The notes: generated by a model from the letters alone, not told the origin. 64,000 nt of DNA from Bifidobacterium moraviense (GCF_012932365.1 NZ_JAAIIH010000001.1:124001-188000), one strand, 5' to 3'; shown: positions 18,051-28,000, counted from the first letter of the stretch. A program made the numbers and translations.

Positions 18051-18878
18051 TCAGCGGCGCAGTGCCTCGATCGCCTTGGCGACCGCCCAGAACAGCGTGG
18101 AGATCGTCACGATCACGAAGCTCGGCGGCACCGGGAACATGGCCGCCAGTACCAGTCCGCCCCAGATCGACGCCAGACAGATCAGCGTGGCCGTGGCCAT
18201 GGCGGCGAAGGGTGAGGCCGTGACGATGTTCGCGGTGGCCGCGGGGGTGATCACCAGCGCGAAGATGAGCAGCGTGCCCACCGCCGGCACCGCGATCGTG
18301 ATCACGCCGGCCATCATCGCCATGAACACCAGGTTCATGGCGCCCACCGGCACGCCCTTGGCGCGTGCCACCTGCTCGTCGAGCGAACTGAACAGCAGCG
18401 GGCGGTAGACGACCGCCAGTACGGCGAGCAGCACCGCGTCGAAGACCATGAAGCCCCTGATCTGGCCGTCCGTGATCGTGATGATCGAGCCGAAGAGGAT
18501 GGACTGCATCTGCGCCGACGCCTGCGAGGACAGCCGTGCGAAGAACAGGCCCATGCCGGTGGCGAACGCGAGCACGGTGCCGGTGGCGATCTCGCGCTGC
18601 GAGGCGCGCTTGCCCAGCGCGCCGATCACCAGCGCGCCCCCGAGCGCGAACGCGCCGAGCCCCGCGGAGACCGGCAGTCCCAGCAGCACCGCGCCGGTCG
18701 CGCCGGGCAGTCCGATGTGGGCGAGGGCGTGCGCCGCGAACGTGGAGTGCCGGGCGATGGTGAAGTAGCCCATCACGCCCGCGGCGAGCGCGATGCACAC
18801 GCCGGCCGCGAAGGCGTTGACCATGAACGGGGCGGAGATCGTCTCCGTCCATGCGGGATCGAAGGCGAAGCGGATCAT
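18051..18878 (-). CDS. znuB: metal ABC transporter permease, ZnuB-like
   Basis: 275 aa, about eight to nine membrane segments, of the ABC-3 permease family that moves zinc or manganese. Typical stretches are HSTFAAHALAHIGLPGA and a conserved Pro- and Ala-rich core (VPAVGTLLIFALVITPAATA). The start overlaps the ATPase stop (ATGA). With the upstream binding protein gene it forms a complete znuA-znuC-znuB set. The stop is only 17 bp from the convergent ispF stop. Confidence 0.9.
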   Translation of the reverse strand: MIRFAFDPAWTETISAPFMVNAFAAGVCIALAAGVMGYFTIARHSTFAAHALAHIGLPGATGAVLLGLPVSAGLGAFALGGALVIGALGKRASQREIATGTVLAFATGMGLFFARLSSQASAQMQSILFGSIITITDGQIRGFMVFDAVLLAVLAVVYRPLLFSSLDEQVARAKGVPVGAMNLVFMAMMAGVITIAVPAVGTLLIFALVITPAATANIVTASPFAAMATATLICLASIWGGLVLAAMFPVPPSFVIVTISTLFWAVAKAIEALRR

Positions 18879-19750
18879 GCGACCTCCTTGGGATCGGTGT
18901 GCTGGCGTCCGTGGTGGTCGTGGTCGTGGAACTCGGCCACCTCCTCCACGTCATGGGTGTCCGGGACCGCGCCGTCGCGCTCGTCGAGGGCGTTCGGCGT
19001 GACGAACATGTCGCCCTGCGGCGTGGTGACGACCTGCACCCTGGTGCCGTACAGGTGCGTGAGCAGCGTCGAGTCGAGCACGTCGTCCATGGCGGCGTAG
19101 TGGGGGTGTCCGTCGAGCAGGTAGACGGCGCCGGTGAGGATGGGCAGCAGCATGTTGAGGTCGTGCGCCACCACCTGGATGGTCGTGCCGAGCTCGCGGT
19201 TGAGCCGTGCGAGCACGTGCACCACCGAGCGCTGGCTCGCCAGGTCGAGGTTCGCCAGAGGCTCGTCGAGCATGAGCAGCTGCGGGTCGCACACCAGCGC
19301 CTGCGCGATGGCCACGCGCTGGCGCAGACCTCCGGAGAGCTGGGAGAGCCGCATCCTCGCCTTGTCCTCCACGCCCACGAAGCGCATCGCCTCGCGCGCC
19401 TTGGCGCGCTGCGCGCGGGTGACCGGATGGATGCCGAACCTGGTGCCGGTCAGTCCGAGCAGGACCGACTGTTCGGCGGTGAGCGAGGAGTCGATGTCGT
19501 CGGTGTAGCTCTGCGGCACGTAGCCGATGCGGTCGTTGGCCCTGCCCGCGGGTTCCCCGAGCACGGTGACGCGGCCGGCGGCGAGGGGGATCAGCCCGAG
19601 CTCGACCTGCATCATCGTGGTCTTGCCGGTGCCGTTCGTGCCGACGATCGCGGTGACGCTCCCGGTCTCGATCGAGAAGGTGCCGTGCTGCCAGATCCGC
19701 GTGCCTCCCCGCGCCACCGCGGCGTCGTCAAAGACGATGCAGTCGTCCAT
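18875..19750 (-). CDS. znuC: metal ABC transporter ATP-binding protein, ZnuC-like
   Basis: 291 aa from the ATG at 19750, which has GGGAGGA upstream. Walker A is GTNGTGKTT, the signature is LSGGLRQRV, and Walker B is LLMLDEPL. The C-terminal tail is rich in His and Asp (DVEEVAEFHDHDHH), a likely metal-binding or metal-sensing extension common in zinc transport ATPases. A Zur-like operator lies 68 bp upstream, so znuC-znuB can be controlled separately from znuA. Confidence 0.92.
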   Translation of the reverse strand: MDDCIVFDDAAVARGGTRIWQHGTFSIETGSVTAIVGTNGTGKTTMMQVELGLIPLAAGRVTVLGEPAGRANDRIGYVPQSYTDDIDSSLTAEQSVLLGLTGTRFGIHPVTRAQRAKAREAMRFVGVEDKARMRLSQLSGGLRQRVAIAQALVCDPQLLMLDEPLANLDLASQRSVVHVLARLNRELGTTIQVVAHDLNMLLPILTGAVYLLDGHPHYAAMDDVLDSTLLTHLYGTRVQVVTTPQGDMFVTPNALDERDGAVPDTHDVEEVAEFHDHDHHGRQHTDPKEVA

Positions 19751-19817
19751 CCGCGTCCTCCCTTCGGGTCGTGTTCGCTCATGCGTGGGTACCGGCACGG
19801 ATTATGGCAGAAGCTTA

Positions 19818-19832
19818 TGACAATCGTTCTCA
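19818..19832 (-). promoter_or_regulatory. Zur-like operator before znuCB
   Basis: TGACAATCGTTCTCA is a near-perfect inverted repeat matching the actinobacterial Zur box pattern (TGA, A/T-rich arms, TCA, 15 bp). Its position 68 bp upstream of znuC supports zinc-dependent repression. Confidence 0.7.
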
Positions 19833-19837
19833 TTTAC

Positions 19838-19875
19838 GAGCGGGGTCCCCGACCTGTCGGCCGGGAACCCCGCTC
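19838..19875 (-). terminator. hairpin between znuA and znuC
   Basis: A GC-rich hairpin with arms of about 13 bp starts shortly after the znuA stop. It would trim or end znuA transcripts before the Zur-like operator and znuC. No T-run follows. Confidence 0.6.
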
Positions 19876-19893
19876 GTTCGCCGTTCGCGCGCC

Positions 19894-20922
19894 CTACTTG
19901 CCCGGGTCGGGCGGCGTGTCCGTGGGCGACGCCGTCGCCGATCCCGACCGCGCCGCGTCGGCGGACGCGGATGCCGAGGCCTCGGCGGCCCCGGCGAGCG
20001 TCTCGTCGAAGGTCTTCACCAGCGCCGTGATCCAGTCGGTCAGGGAGCTCTGGCCGTCCGGCATCTGCTCGGTCACGTCCACCACCGGCACGTCGCTCTT
20101 GTGCGCCACGCCCGTGACCATGTTCGTGGCGTCGGAGGTCTCCTGCGGGTTGTTGATCACCATGTCGGCCTGACGCGCCTCGATGAGCGTGGTCATCTCG
20201 CTCAGATCCGCCGGGGCGGGCTCGGACTCGTTGGCGGCGGCCTGCGCGTATCCCTTCGGGGTCACGTCCTTGAGGCCCAGATCGGCGAGCAGGTACTTGG
20301 CCACCGATTCCGTGGCCGCGTACGTGGCGCCCTTGTGCGTGCCGGAGAACTCGGACATCGTCTGCTCGAGCTTCTGCTCCTCCGACTGCCAGTCCTTCAG
20401 ACGCTCCTGGAAGTAGTCGCGGTTCTCGGGCTGGATCTTGGCGTAGGTGTCGGCCAGCTCCTGGGCCATGGCGTTGCGCGCGTCCTTGGAGAACCACAGG
20501 TGCGGGTCGTCGCCGTCGGACGCGCCCACGTTCTCCGCGGCCGTGACCAGCGCGATGTCCTTCGTGACGGCCTTCGTGGCCCACGCGTCGTATCCCGCGC
20601 CGTTGGCGACCACGACCTTCGCCTTGGAGATCCTGGCGACGTCGGAGGTCTGCGGCTCGAAGTCGTGCGCCTCGACGTTGCTGGAGGCGAGGATGGAGGT
20701 GACGCTCACGCGGTCGCCGCCGATCTGCTCGGCGAGCGACCCCCATTGGTTGATCGAGGCGACCACCTCGATCGGCTCCGACTGCGCCGACGACGAGGCG
20801 TCGGTGGTCGTGGGGGAGGTCTGCGCGGAGGACGGCGCGCCGCAGGCGGACGTGCAGACCAGGGCCACGATGCCGGCCGCCGCCGCGACGGCTCGCGCGA
20901 TTCGACGAGATACTGATTTCAT
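19894..20922 (-). CDS. znuA: metal ABC transporter substrate-binding lipoprotein, ZnuA-like
   Basis: 342 aa. A signal peptide with basic N-terminus and hydrophobic core ends at CTSAC, a lipobox-like site with the acylated Cys at about 27; the -3 Thr is less usual. The mature part has the cluster A-1 pattern, with metal-ligand candidates in EAHDFEP and DPHLWFS, and a later NNPQETSDATN segment. The C-terminal tail is Ala, Ser, Asp and Pro rich. It would bind zinc or manganese outside the cell and deliver it to ZnuB and ZnuC. Confidence 0.92.
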   Translation of the reverse strand: MKSVSRRIARAVAAAAGIVALVCTSACGAPSSAQTSPTTTDASSSAQSEPIEVVASINQWGSLAEQIGGDRVSVTSILASSNVEAHDFEPQTSDVARISKAKVVVANGAGYDAWATKAVTKDIALVTAAENVGASDGDDPHLWFSKDARNAMAQELADTYAKIQPENRDYFQERLKDWQSEEQKLEQTMSEFSGTHKGATYAATESVAKYLLADLGLKDVTPKGYAQAAANESEPAPADLSEMTTLIEARQADMVINNPQETSDATNMVTGVAHKSDVPVVDVTEQMPDGQSSLTDWITALVKTFDETLAGAAEASASASADAARSGSATASPTDTPPDPGK

Positions 20923-20963
20923 GGGGTTTCCTTCCGCACGGTATGACTTGTCCGGCTCTCCTC

Positions 20964-21001
20964 ATTGACTGGTATTCACGATATTGACTGGTATTCACGA
21001 T
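20964..21001. repeat. perfect 19-bp tandem repeat between znuA and folD
   Basis: attgactggtattcacgat occurs twice head to tail with no mismatch (20964-20982 and 20983-21001) in the divergent znuA/folD spacer. The second copy carries TTGACT, which is 16 bp from TACAAC (21006-21011), a plausible folD promoter. The repeats may be paired operator sites for znuA. Confidence 0.85.
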
Positions 21002-21041
21002 AGCCTACAACGTGCGGCAAAGCGAACAGGAGAAACTTGGC

Positions 21042-21932
21042 ATGTCACTCAGACTCGACGGGAAGCTGACCGCGGCGCGGATCAAGGAGGACCTGTCGCG
21101 ACGGGTCGCGCGCCTGAAGGATCAGGGGGTCGTCCCGGGGCTGGGGACGCTGCTGGTGGGCTCCGACCCCGGCTCGCTCAAGTACGTGGCCGGCAAGCAC
21201 GCCGACTGCGCGGAGGTGGGCATCGCCTCCATCCGCCGCGAGCTGCCCGCCGACGCGAGCTTCGCCGACGTCGCCGCCGCCGTGCGCGAACTCAACGAGG
21301 ACCCCGCCTGCACCGGGTACATCGTGCAGCTGCCGCTGCCCGAAGGCATCGACGGGAACGCGATCATCGACCTCATCGACCCGCGCAAGGACGCCGACGG
21401 CATGCATCCGTACAACCTCGGCGAGCTGGTGCTGCACCCCAGCGGCGAGATCACGACGCCCCTGCCGTGCACGCCCAGCGGCGTCCTCGCGCTGCTGGAC
21501 GCCTACGGCATCGACCTGAAGGGCAAGGAGGTCTGCGTGCTGGGCCGCGGCATCACGGTCGGCCGCACGATCGGCCTGCTGCTGTCGCGCCGCGAGGTCA
21601 ACGCCACGGTCACGCTGTGCCACACGCGGACCGTGGACGTGGAGGATCACATGCGCCGGGCTGACGTGATCGTCGCGGCGATGGGATCCGCGGGGTTCGT
21701 GAAGCCCGAATGCGTCAAGCCCGGCGCGGTGCTGGTGGACGTCGGCGTGAGCCGCGTGTGGGACGAGCAGGCCGGCCGCTACCGCATCAGGGGCGACGTG
21801 GACAGGGCCTGCTACGAGGTCGCGTCCGCCTATACGCCCAACCCCGGTGGCGTGGGGCCGATGACCCGCGCGATGCTGCTGTCGAACCTCGTGGGCATCG
21901 CCGAGCGCTCCCTGGTCTCGCCGCGCGCGTAA
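21042..21932 (+). CDS. folD: bifunctional methylenetetrahydrofolate dehydrogenase/cyclohydrolase
   Basis: 296 aa from the ATG at 21042, which has CAGGAGA 8 nt upstream; a longer frame exists but lacks such a site. The catalytic Tyr-Lys pair sits in [12 protein letters not shown], followed by YIVQLPLP and PCTPSG. The NADP loop reads [11 protein letters not shown] where most relatives have a Pro after VGR. The enzyme links one-carbon units at the methylene and formyl levels of tetrahydrofolate. Confidence 0.95.
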   Translation: MSLRLDGKLTAARIKEDLSRRVARLKDQGVVPGLGTLLVGSDPGSLKYVAGKHADCAEVGIASIRRELPADASFADVAAAVRELNEDPACTGYIVQLPLPEGIDGNAIIDLIDPRKDADGMHPYNLGELVLHPSGEITTPLPCTPSGVLALLDAYGIDLKGKEVCVLGRGITVGRTIGLLLSRREVNATVTLCHTRTVDVEDHMRRADVIVAAMGSAGFVKPECVKPGAVLVDVGVSRVWDEQAGRYRIRGDVDRACYEVASAYTPNPGGVGPMTRAMLLSNLVGIAERSLVSPRA

Positions 21933-22074
21933 TCCGGGCGTGTCGCGGACGGCCTCCGGCTGGATTTTGGCCACGCCTGCCGGTATCCTTGGATTTCGCG
22001 TGTGCTGCGGCATGCGCGCCCATAACTGAAGATCGAGTAATATCCACCCATCTATTGAGAAACCATATATCTAC

Positions 22075-23553
22075 ATGGCAGAAAACAACACTGAAGTCAC
22101 CAAGGTCGCCATCAACGACATCGGCACCGAAGAGGACTTCATCAAGGCAGTCGATTCCACCATCAAGAACTTCGACGATGGTGATCTGGTCGAGGGTACC
22201 GTCGTCAAGATCGATCACGACGAGGTCCTCCTGGACATCGGCTACAAGACCGAGGGTGTGATCCCCTCCCGCGAGCTTTCCATCAAGAAGGACGTCGATC
22301 CCGATGAGGTCGTCGAGGTCGGCGACACCATCGAGGCCCTTGTCGTCACCAAGGAGGACAAGGAAGGCCGTCTGATCCTCTCCAAGAAGCGTGCCCAGTA
22401 CGAGCGCGCGTGGGGCGACATCGAGAAGATCAAGGAAGCCGATGGCGTTGTCGAAGGCACTGTCATCGAAGCTGTCAAGGGTGGCCTCATCGTCGACATC
22501 GGTCTGCGCGGCTTCCTGCCGGCCTCCCTCGTCGAGATGCGTCGCGTGCGCGACCTCTCCCCGTACATCGGCCAGAAGATCAAGGCCAAGATCCTCGAGC
22601 TCGACAAGAACCGCAACAACGTGGTTCTGTCCCGCCGCCAGTACCTCGAGGAGACCCAGTCCGAGGTGCGCGAGACCTTCCTCTCGCAGCTCAAGAAGGG
22701 CCAGATCCGCGAGGGCGTGGTGTCCTCCATCGTCAACTTCGGCGCGTTCGTCGATCTTGGCGGCGTGGACGGCCTGATCCACGTCTCCGAGCTGTCCTGG
22801 AAGCACATCGATCACCCGTCCGAGGTCGTCAAGGTCGGCGACAAGGTCACCGTCGAGGTGCTGGACGTCGATCTGGACCGCGAGCGCATCTCCCTGTCGC
22901 TCAAGGCCACCCAGGAGGATCCGTGGCAGCGCTTCGCCCGCACCCACGTCCCCGGCCAGATCGTCAAGGGCAAGGTCACCAAGATCGTGCAGTTCGGCGT
23001 GTTCATCTCCGTCGAGGACGGCATCGAGGGCCTGGTGCACATCTCCGAGCTTGCCAACCGTCACGTCGAGAACCCGGAGACCGTGGTCAAGCCGGGCGAA
23101 GAGGTGTTCGTCAAGGTGATCGACGTCGATCTCGATCGTCGCCGCATCTCTCTGTCCCTCAAGCAGGCCAACGACTCCGTCGACCCGGCCTCCGAGGACT
23201 TCGATCCGGCGCTGTACGGCATGCCGGCCGAGTACGACGAGCAGGGCAACTACAAGTACCCCGAAGGCTTCGATCCGCAGACCAACGAGTGGATCCCCGG
23301 CTTCGAGAAGCAGCGCGAGGAGTGGGAGTCCCAGTACGCGGCCGCCCACGATCTGTGGGAGCAGCACAAGGCGTTCGTGGCCAAGGAGCGCGAGAACGCC
23401 GCCGCCTCCGCCGCCGAGGACGGCCAGGCCCCGAAGGAAGAGAAGGTCGAAGAGGTGTCCAACTACTCCTCCGAGAGCACTTCCACCGGCACCCTCGCCG
23501 ACTCCGACCAGCTCGCCGCCCTGCGCGACCAGCTGCTCGGCCAGGGCAAGTGA
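22075..23553 (+). CDS. rpsA: 30S ribosomal protein S1
   Basis: 492 aa with four S1 RNA-binding domains at roughly 33-102, 120-186, 206-276 and 291-362, the actinobacterial form rather than the six-domain enterobacterial one. An acidic low-complexity tail of about 110 residues follows. Codon use favours a narrow set, as in highly expressed genes. The leader is A/T-rich with no clear Shine-Dalgarno sequence, so initiation may rely on an unstructured leader. rpsA followed by coaE and uvrB is the order seen in mycobacteria. Confidence 0.97.
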   Translation: MAENNTEVTKVAINDIGTEEDFIKAVDSTIKNFDDGDLVEGTVVKIDHDEVLLDIGYKTEGVIPSRELSIKKDVDPDEVVEVGDTIEALVVTKEDKEGRLILSKKRAQYERAWGDIEKIKEADGVVEGTVIEAVKGGLIVDIGLRGFLPASLVEMRRVRDLSPYIGQKIKAKILELDKNRNNVVLSRRQYLEETQSEVRETFLSQLKKGQIREGVVSSIVNFGAFVDLGGVDGLIHVSELSWKHIDHPSEVVKVGDKVTVEVLDVDLDRERISLSLKATQEDPWQRFARTHVPGQIVKGKVTKIVQFGVFISVEDGIEGLVHISELANRHVENPETVVKPGEEVFVKVIDVDLDRRRISLSLKQANDSVDPASEDFDPALYGMPAEYDEQGNYKYPEGFDPQTNEWIPGFEKQREEWESQYAAAHDLWEQHKAFVAKERENAAASAAEDGQAPKEEKVEEVSNYSSESTSTGTLADSDQLAALRDQLLGQGK

Positions 23554-23610
23554 GCCCGACCGGCGACTCGTTTCGCTGATGGCATGATTCGCCAGCGAAT
23601 CGGCTGACTC

Positions 23611-23653
23611 AAGGACCCGCTCCGCATGGTTTTCCGTGCGGGCGGGTCCTTTT
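23611..23653 (+). terminator. intrinsic terminator of rpsA
   Basis: AAGGACCCGC pairs with GCGGGTCCTT, the stem extends inward, and TTTT ends the structure. It is one of the clearest intrinsic terminators in the window. Confidence 0.9.
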
Positions 23654-23914
23654 GCGTTGTCCGCGTCTGCCGCCCGCATGGCAGTTCGCCTACATGCTCG
23701 CAGTTCGCCGTCTGCCGTTGATGTGTCACGCGCGCAGGCATCTCCGTGGCCTGCATCCTCCGATCCCCGTGACGAATGGTCTGGGAATGGCTATGCTGGA
23801 GGCCTGTTTTCGGCATGATCGTCCCAAGCTGCGCTGCGGGCCACGCAGGTTGGAACGATCGTGTTCGGGGCAGTCGGCAATGACCGGCGGCAGTCGGCAC
23901 GCTGCCGGATCGCG
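23654..23914. other. intergenic stretch with an imperfect hairpin
   Basis: No supported gene. It holds an imperfect inverted repeat (about 23817-23833 with 23842-23860, two mismatches) that could be a structured RNA or an extra terminator. The remainder shows nothing I can interpret. Confidence 0.4.
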
Positions 23915-23923
23915 TGGCACAAT
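23915..23923 (+). promoter_or_regulatory. extended -10 of a probably leaderless coaE transcript
   Basis: TGGCACAAT, an extended -10, ends 7 nt before the ATG at 23931 and there is no ribosome binding site. Confidence 0.6.
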
Positions 23924-23930
23924 GGGCGTC

Positions 23931-24587
23931 ATGATGATTCGAGTGGGACTGACCGGCGGCATCGCAGCCGGCAAGAGCACGGTGGCGGCGCGGCTGCGGG
24001 AGCTGGGCGCGGCGCACATCGACTACGATGCGATCGCGCACGAGATCACCGCGCCCGGGGGAGCGGCGCTGCCGCGGATCGCGGAGGCGTTCGGCCCGGA
24101 TGCGCTCGGCGAGGACGGCTCGCTCGACCGCGCATGGATGGCCGAGCACGTCTTCGGCGCGGACGCCGCGCCGGACGCGCGCGAACGGCTGGATGCGATC
24201 GAGCATCCGCTCATCTACGACGAGGCGCGCTGGCGCGAGGCGAACGCCGTCATGGCTGCGGGGGACCGGCCGATCGTCGTGGTGCATGACGTGCCGCTGC
24301 TGGCCGAAGTGCTCGATGCCATGCCGTTCGAGTTCGACAGCATCGTCACGGTGGAAGCCCCGGAAGACGTGCGTGTGGTGCGCATGGAGACGTCGCGCGG
24401 CATGACGCGGCAGCAGGCCGAGGATCGCATCAGGCATCAGTCCACGCGCGAGGAGCGCGAGGAGATCGCGAACGTCGTCGTCGATTCTACGCAGCCTCTA
24501 GAACAAATGTTCGCACAGGTTGATAGGCTGTATGCCGATTGGATCGCCGGATGCGGCGCCGAGCAGGATGGGAACAGCGCGGCATAG
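23931..24587 (+). CDS. coaE: dephospho-CoA kinase
   Basis: 218 aa. The P-loop is GGIAAGKST at about 9-17, followed by DYDAIAHEIT, which binds the substrate, and the later lid RGMTRQQAEDRI. It phosphorylates dephospho-CoA, the last step of coenzyme A synthesis. Three in-frame ATGs occur at 23922, 23931 and 23934. The second is preferred because it lies 7 nt past the -10 and just ahead of the conserved IRVGLTGG strand. uvrB follows after 18 nt. Confidence 0.94.
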   Translation: MMIRVGLTGGIAAGKSTVAARLRELGAAHIDYDAIAHEITAPGGAALPRIAEAFGPDALGEDGSLDRAWMAEHVFGADAAPDARERLDAIEHPLIYDEARWREANAVMAAGDRPIVVVHDVPLLAEVLDAMPFEFDSIVTVEAPEDVRVVRMETSRGMTRQQAEDRIRHQSTREEREEIANVVVDSTQPLEQMFAQVDRLYADWIAGCGAEQDGNSAA

Positions 24588-24605
24588 CGCGGAGCAGGAG
24601 ATGCG

Positions 24606-26717
24606 ATGGGCTTCAACATCGAGCGCACGAACAAGCCGTTCGTCGTCAAGTCGCCGTACAAGCCGTCCGGCGACCAGCCGCAGGCCATCGAGGAGCTGGC
24701 GACGCGCATCGAGAACGGCGAGAACGACGTCGTGCTCATGGGCGCCACCGGCACCGGCAAGACCGCGACGACCGCATGGCTCATCGAGCGGCTGCAGCGC
24801 CCCACGCTCATCATCGAGCCCAACAAGACGCTGGCGGCGCAGCTGTGCGCCGAGTTCCGCGAGCTCATGCCCGACAACGCCGTCAGCTACTTCGTGAGCT
24901 ACTACGACTACTACCAGCCGGAAGCCTACATCCCGCAGACCGACACGTACATCGAGAAGGACTCGAACATCAACGACGACGTGGAGCGTCTGCGCCACGC
25001 GGCCACGGCGAACCTGCTGACGCGCCGCGACTGCGTGGTCGTGGCGACCGTCTCGTGCATCTACGGCCTCGGCACGCCCGAGGAGTACGCCGGGCGCATG
25101 CTGCTGCTGCGCGAAGGCCAGCAGATCGACCGCGACCAGCTGCTGCGCAAGTTCGTCGACATGCAGTACAAGCGCAACGACATCGCCTTCACGCGCGGCA
25201 CGTTCCGCGTGCGCGGCGACACGGTGGAGATCATTCCCGTGTACGAGGAGCTCGCCGTGCGCATCGAGTTCTTCGGCGACGAGATCGACCGCATCTCCAC
25301 GCTGCATCCGCTCACCGGCGACGAGATCGCGCACGAAAGCCAAGTCCACATCTTCCCGGCATCCCACTACGTCGCCGGACCGGAGCGCATGGAGCGCGCG
25401 CTCAGGTCCATCAAGGAGGAGCTCGACCAGCGCGTCGCCGAGCTCAAGAAGCAGGGCAAGGAGCTGGAGGCGCAGCGTCTGACCATGCGCACCACCTACG
25501 ATCTGGAGATGCTCACGCAGGTGGGCGTCTGCTCCGGCGTGGAGAACTATTCGCGGCATTTCGACGGCCGTGCGCCGGGCACGCCGCCGCACACGCTGCT
25601 GGACTTCTTCCCCGACGACTTCCTGCTGGTCATCGACGAGTCGCACGTCACCGTCCCGCAGATCGGCGCCATGTACGAAGGCGACGCGTCGCGCAAGCGC
25701 ACGCTCGTCGAGCATGGATTCCGTCTGCCGTCCGCGATGGACAACCGCCCGCTCAAGTGGCCGGAGTTCCTGGATCGCGTGGGACAGACCGTCTACCTGT
25801 CCGCCACGCCCGGCGACTACGAGCTGGGGCTCTCGGACGGCGTGGTCGAGCAGATCATCCGTCCGACGGGCCTGCTCGATCCGAAGGTCGAGGTGCGCCC
25901 GGTCGAGGGGCAGATCGACGACCTGCTCGCCGAGATCAAGGACCGCGTGGCCAGGAACGAGCGCACGCTGGTGACGACGCTCACCAAGAAGATGGCGGAG
26001 GATCTGACCGCCTATCTGCTCGAACGCGGCATCAAGGTGGAATACCTGCATTCCGACGTCGACACGCTGCGGCGCGTGGAGCTGCTGCGCGAGCTCAGGG
26101 AAGGCAAGATCGACGTGCTCGTGGGCATCAACCTGCTGCGCGAGGGCCTCGATCTGCCCGAAGTGTCGCTCGTCGCCATCCTCGACGCCGACAAGGAAGG
26201 ATTCCTGCGCTCGTACCGCTCGCTCATCCAGACCATCGGCCGCGTGGCGCGCAACGTGTCCGGCACGGTCATCATGTACGCCGACGAGGTCACCGACGCC
26301 ATGCACAAGGCGATCGACGAGACCGAACGCCGCCGCGCCAGGCAGATCGCCTACAACAAGGAGCACGGCATCGACCCGAAGCCGCTCATCAAGAAGATCA
26401 GCGACGTCAACGACATGCTCGCCAAGGAGGACGTGGATACCCAGACCCTGCTCGCCGGCGGCTACCGCAACGCGGGCAAGGCCGGCAACACGCACCTCGG
26501 GGTGCCCATGGCCGACGCCGCCGAGGCGGAGAAGCGCCACGAGGAGATCCTCAGGGCCGGGCTTCCGGCGCAGGACCTCGCCGACCTGATCCGCCAGCTC
26601 AGCGAGCAGATGCACACGGCCGCCGAGCAGCTGCAGTTCGAGCTCGCCGCGCGTCTGCGCGACGAGGTGCGCGACCTGAAGAAGGAGCTGCGCCAGATGA
26701 CGGAGGCGAAGCGGTAG
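24606..26717 (+). CDS. uvrB: UvrABC excinuclease subunit B
   Basis: 703 aa, full length. Walker A is GATGTGKT (46-53), then the damage-probing hairpin region [17 protein letters not shown]. Helicase motifs follow ([38 protein letters not shown]). A C-terminal UVR domain for UvrC contact ends the protein. CAGGAG precedes the ATG. It loads onto damaged DNA with UvrA and positions UvrC for incision. Probably co-transcribed with coaE. Confidence 0.97.
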   Translation: MGFNIERTNKPFVVKSPYKPSGDQPQAIEELATRIENGENDVVLMGATGTGKTATTAWLIERLQRPTLIIEPNKTLAAQLCAEFRELMPDNAVSYFVSYYDYYQPEAYIPQTDTYIEKDSNINDDVERLRHAATANLLTRRDCVVVATVSCIYGLGTPEEYAGRMLLLREGQQIDRDQLLRKFVDMQYKRNDIAFTRGTFRVRGDTVEIIPVYEELAVRIEFFGDEIDRISTLHPLTGDEIAHESQVHIFPASHYVAGPERMERALRSIKEELDQRVAELKKQGKELEAQRLTMRTTYDLEMLTQVGVCSGVENYSRHFDGRAPGTPPHTLLDFFPDDFLLVIDESHVTVPQIGAMYEGDASRKRTLVEHGFRLPSAMDNRPLKWPEFLDRVGQTVYLSATPGDYELGLSDGVVEQIIRPTGLLDPKVEVRPVEGQIDDLLAEIKDRVARNERTLVTTLTKKMAEDLTAYLLERGIKVEYLHSDVDTLRRVELLRELREGKIDVLVGINLLREGLDLPEVSLVAILDADKEGFLRSYRSLIQTIGRVARNVSGTVIMYADEVTDAMHKAIDETERRRARQIAYNKEHGIDPKPLIKKISDVNDMLAKEDVDTQTLLAGGYRNAGKAGNTHLGVPMADAAEAEKRHEEILRAGLPAQDLADLIRQLSEQMHTAAEQLQFELAARLRDEVRDLKKELRQMTEAKR

Positions 26718-26738
26718 CCCACGGTCAGCGCCCTTTCC

Positions 26739-26744
26739 TATGCT
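26739..26744 (+). promoter_or_regulatory. -10 element of a probably leaderless terC transcript
   Basis: TATGCT ends 7 nt before the ATG at 26752. This ATG is chosen over one at 26740, which overlaps the -10 itself. Confidence 0.55.
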
Positions 26745-26751
26745 GGGGCAC

Positions 26752-27756
26752 ATGGCTGAAACCCCCGTTGCATTTATGATCGGCACGTTCGTCGTGCTCG
26801 GCGTGTTCTTCGTGGTCGACCTGCTCGTCATCGGCAGACGCCCGCACATCCCCTCCACCAAGGAATGCGTGCAGCACATCGCGTTCTTCGTGGTGATGGC
26901 CCTGATCTTCGGAGGCTGCATCTGGGCCTTCGCCGGGGCCGCGCCGGCGATCGAGTTCTATTCCGGATGGCTCACCGAATACTCGCTGAGCATCGACAAC
27001 CTCTTCGTGTTCGTCATCATCATGTCGAACTTCGCTGTGCCCAAGGTCTACCAGAAGTACGTGCTGTCGGTGGGCATCACCGTGGCGCTGGTGCTGCGCG
27101 GCTGCTTCATCCTCGTGGGCGCCGCGATCATCGAGCGCTTCACGTGGGTGTTCTTCCTCTTCGGCGCCTTCCTCATCTACACTGCGATCGGCCTGGTCAA
27201 GGGCGACGACGAGGACGAGGAGTACAAGGAGAACGCGGTGATCCGCACGATGCGCAAGTTCGTGAAGATCTCCGACGAGTACGACGGCGAGAAGCTGCGC
27301 ACCACGAGGAACGGCGTGCGCTACTGGACGCCGATGCTCATCGTGTTCCTCGCCATCGGCACCACGGACGTGATGTTCGCCTTCGATTCGATCCCGGCGA
27401 TCTTCGGTCTGACCAAGGATCCGTTCATCGTGTTCACCTCCAACGTGTTCGCTCTGCTCGGCCTGCAGCAGCTCTACTTCCTGCTCGGCGCCCTGCTCGA
27501 CAAGCTCGTCTACCTGCCGCTGGGCCTGGCGGTGGTGCTCGGCTTCATCGGCGTCAAACTCGTCATGGAGGCGCTGCACGGCAACACGCTGCCGTTCATC
27601 AACGGCGGCCAGCCGGTGCACTGGGTGCCCGAGATCCCCACGTGGCTCTCGCTCGCGGTGATCGTGGTGTCCATCGGTACCGCGGCCGCGGCCAGCGTCG
27701 CGAAGATGAAGTCGATGGAATCCGCGGCGGACAAGTCCGCGGTGGAGGCCAAGTGA
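26752..27756 (+). CDS. TerC-family integral membrane protein
   Basis: 334 aa with about eight membrane segments. The TerC pattern is clear: EYSLSIDNLFVFVIIMSNF in the first half and TTDVMFAFDSIPAIFG in the second, with the two acidic SIDN and FDSIPA stretches that line a metal path. Family members protect against tellurite or export manganese (Alx, MeeF types). A charged cytoplasmic loop with a run of Asp and Glu separates the halves. Manganese export is the more likely role; tellurite is the historical name. Confidence 0.9.
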   Translation: MAETPVAFMIGTFVVLGVFFVVDLLVIGRRPHIPSTKECVQHIAFFVVMALIFGGCIWAFAGAAPAIEFYSGWLTEYSLSIDNLFVFVIIMSNFAVPKVYQKYVLSVGITVALVLRGCFILVGAAIIERFTWVFFLFGAFLIYTAIGLVKGDDEDEEYKENAVIRTMRKFVKISDEYDGEKLRTTRNGVRYWTPMLIVFLAIGTTDVMFAFDSIPAIFGLTKDPFIVFTSNVFALLGLQQLYFLLGALLDKLVYLPLGLAVVLGFIGVKLVMEALHGNTLPFINGGQPVHWVPEIPTWLSLAVIVVSIGTAAAASVAKMKSMESAADKSAVEAK

Positions 27757-27793
27757 TCGAGTGAGCGCGACCATGCGCATGGCCGCATGGCCA

Positions 27794-27836
27794 CGGTTCG
27801 CCCCGCGCCGTCCCCGCGACGACGCGGGGCGAACCG
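27794..27836 (+). terminator. hairpin downstream of terC
   Basis: A perfect 14-bp GC-rich stem (27794-27807 with 27823-27836) and a 15-nt loop lie 37 nt after the terC stop. No T-run follows. Confidence 0.65.
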
Positions 27837-27871
27837 CGTTCCGGGGCGCCCGCGTAGGGACGGGATCTGGC

Positions 27872-27885
27872 TGTGAGCGCTCACA
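27872..27885. promoter_or_regulatory. LacI-family operator upstream of pyruvate kinase
   Basis: TGTGAGCGCTCACA is a perfect 14-bp palindrome, the symmetric core recognised by LacI-family regulators. It lies about 44 bp upstream of a -10 candidate (TAGACT, 27929-27934) and 115 bp before the pyk start. Bifidobacteria have LacI-type global sugar regulators (AraQ and MalR types) known to act on central genes. Confidence 0.75.
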
Positions 27886-28000
27886 ACACGCGAGGGACCT
27901 CAATCTTCACCACGTCGCCAAGAACTAGTAGACTGTCCCTTGGCAATTGAGCGGGTTTGCGAAAACCCCGATACCGACAAGAAGAAATAGGCAGGCATTC

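Noticed and set aside
20964..21001. Zur box in the tandem repeat before znuA
   Set aside because: The repeat has only a weak TGA-N7-TCA dyad and lacks the 15-bp symmetric pattern seen before znuC.
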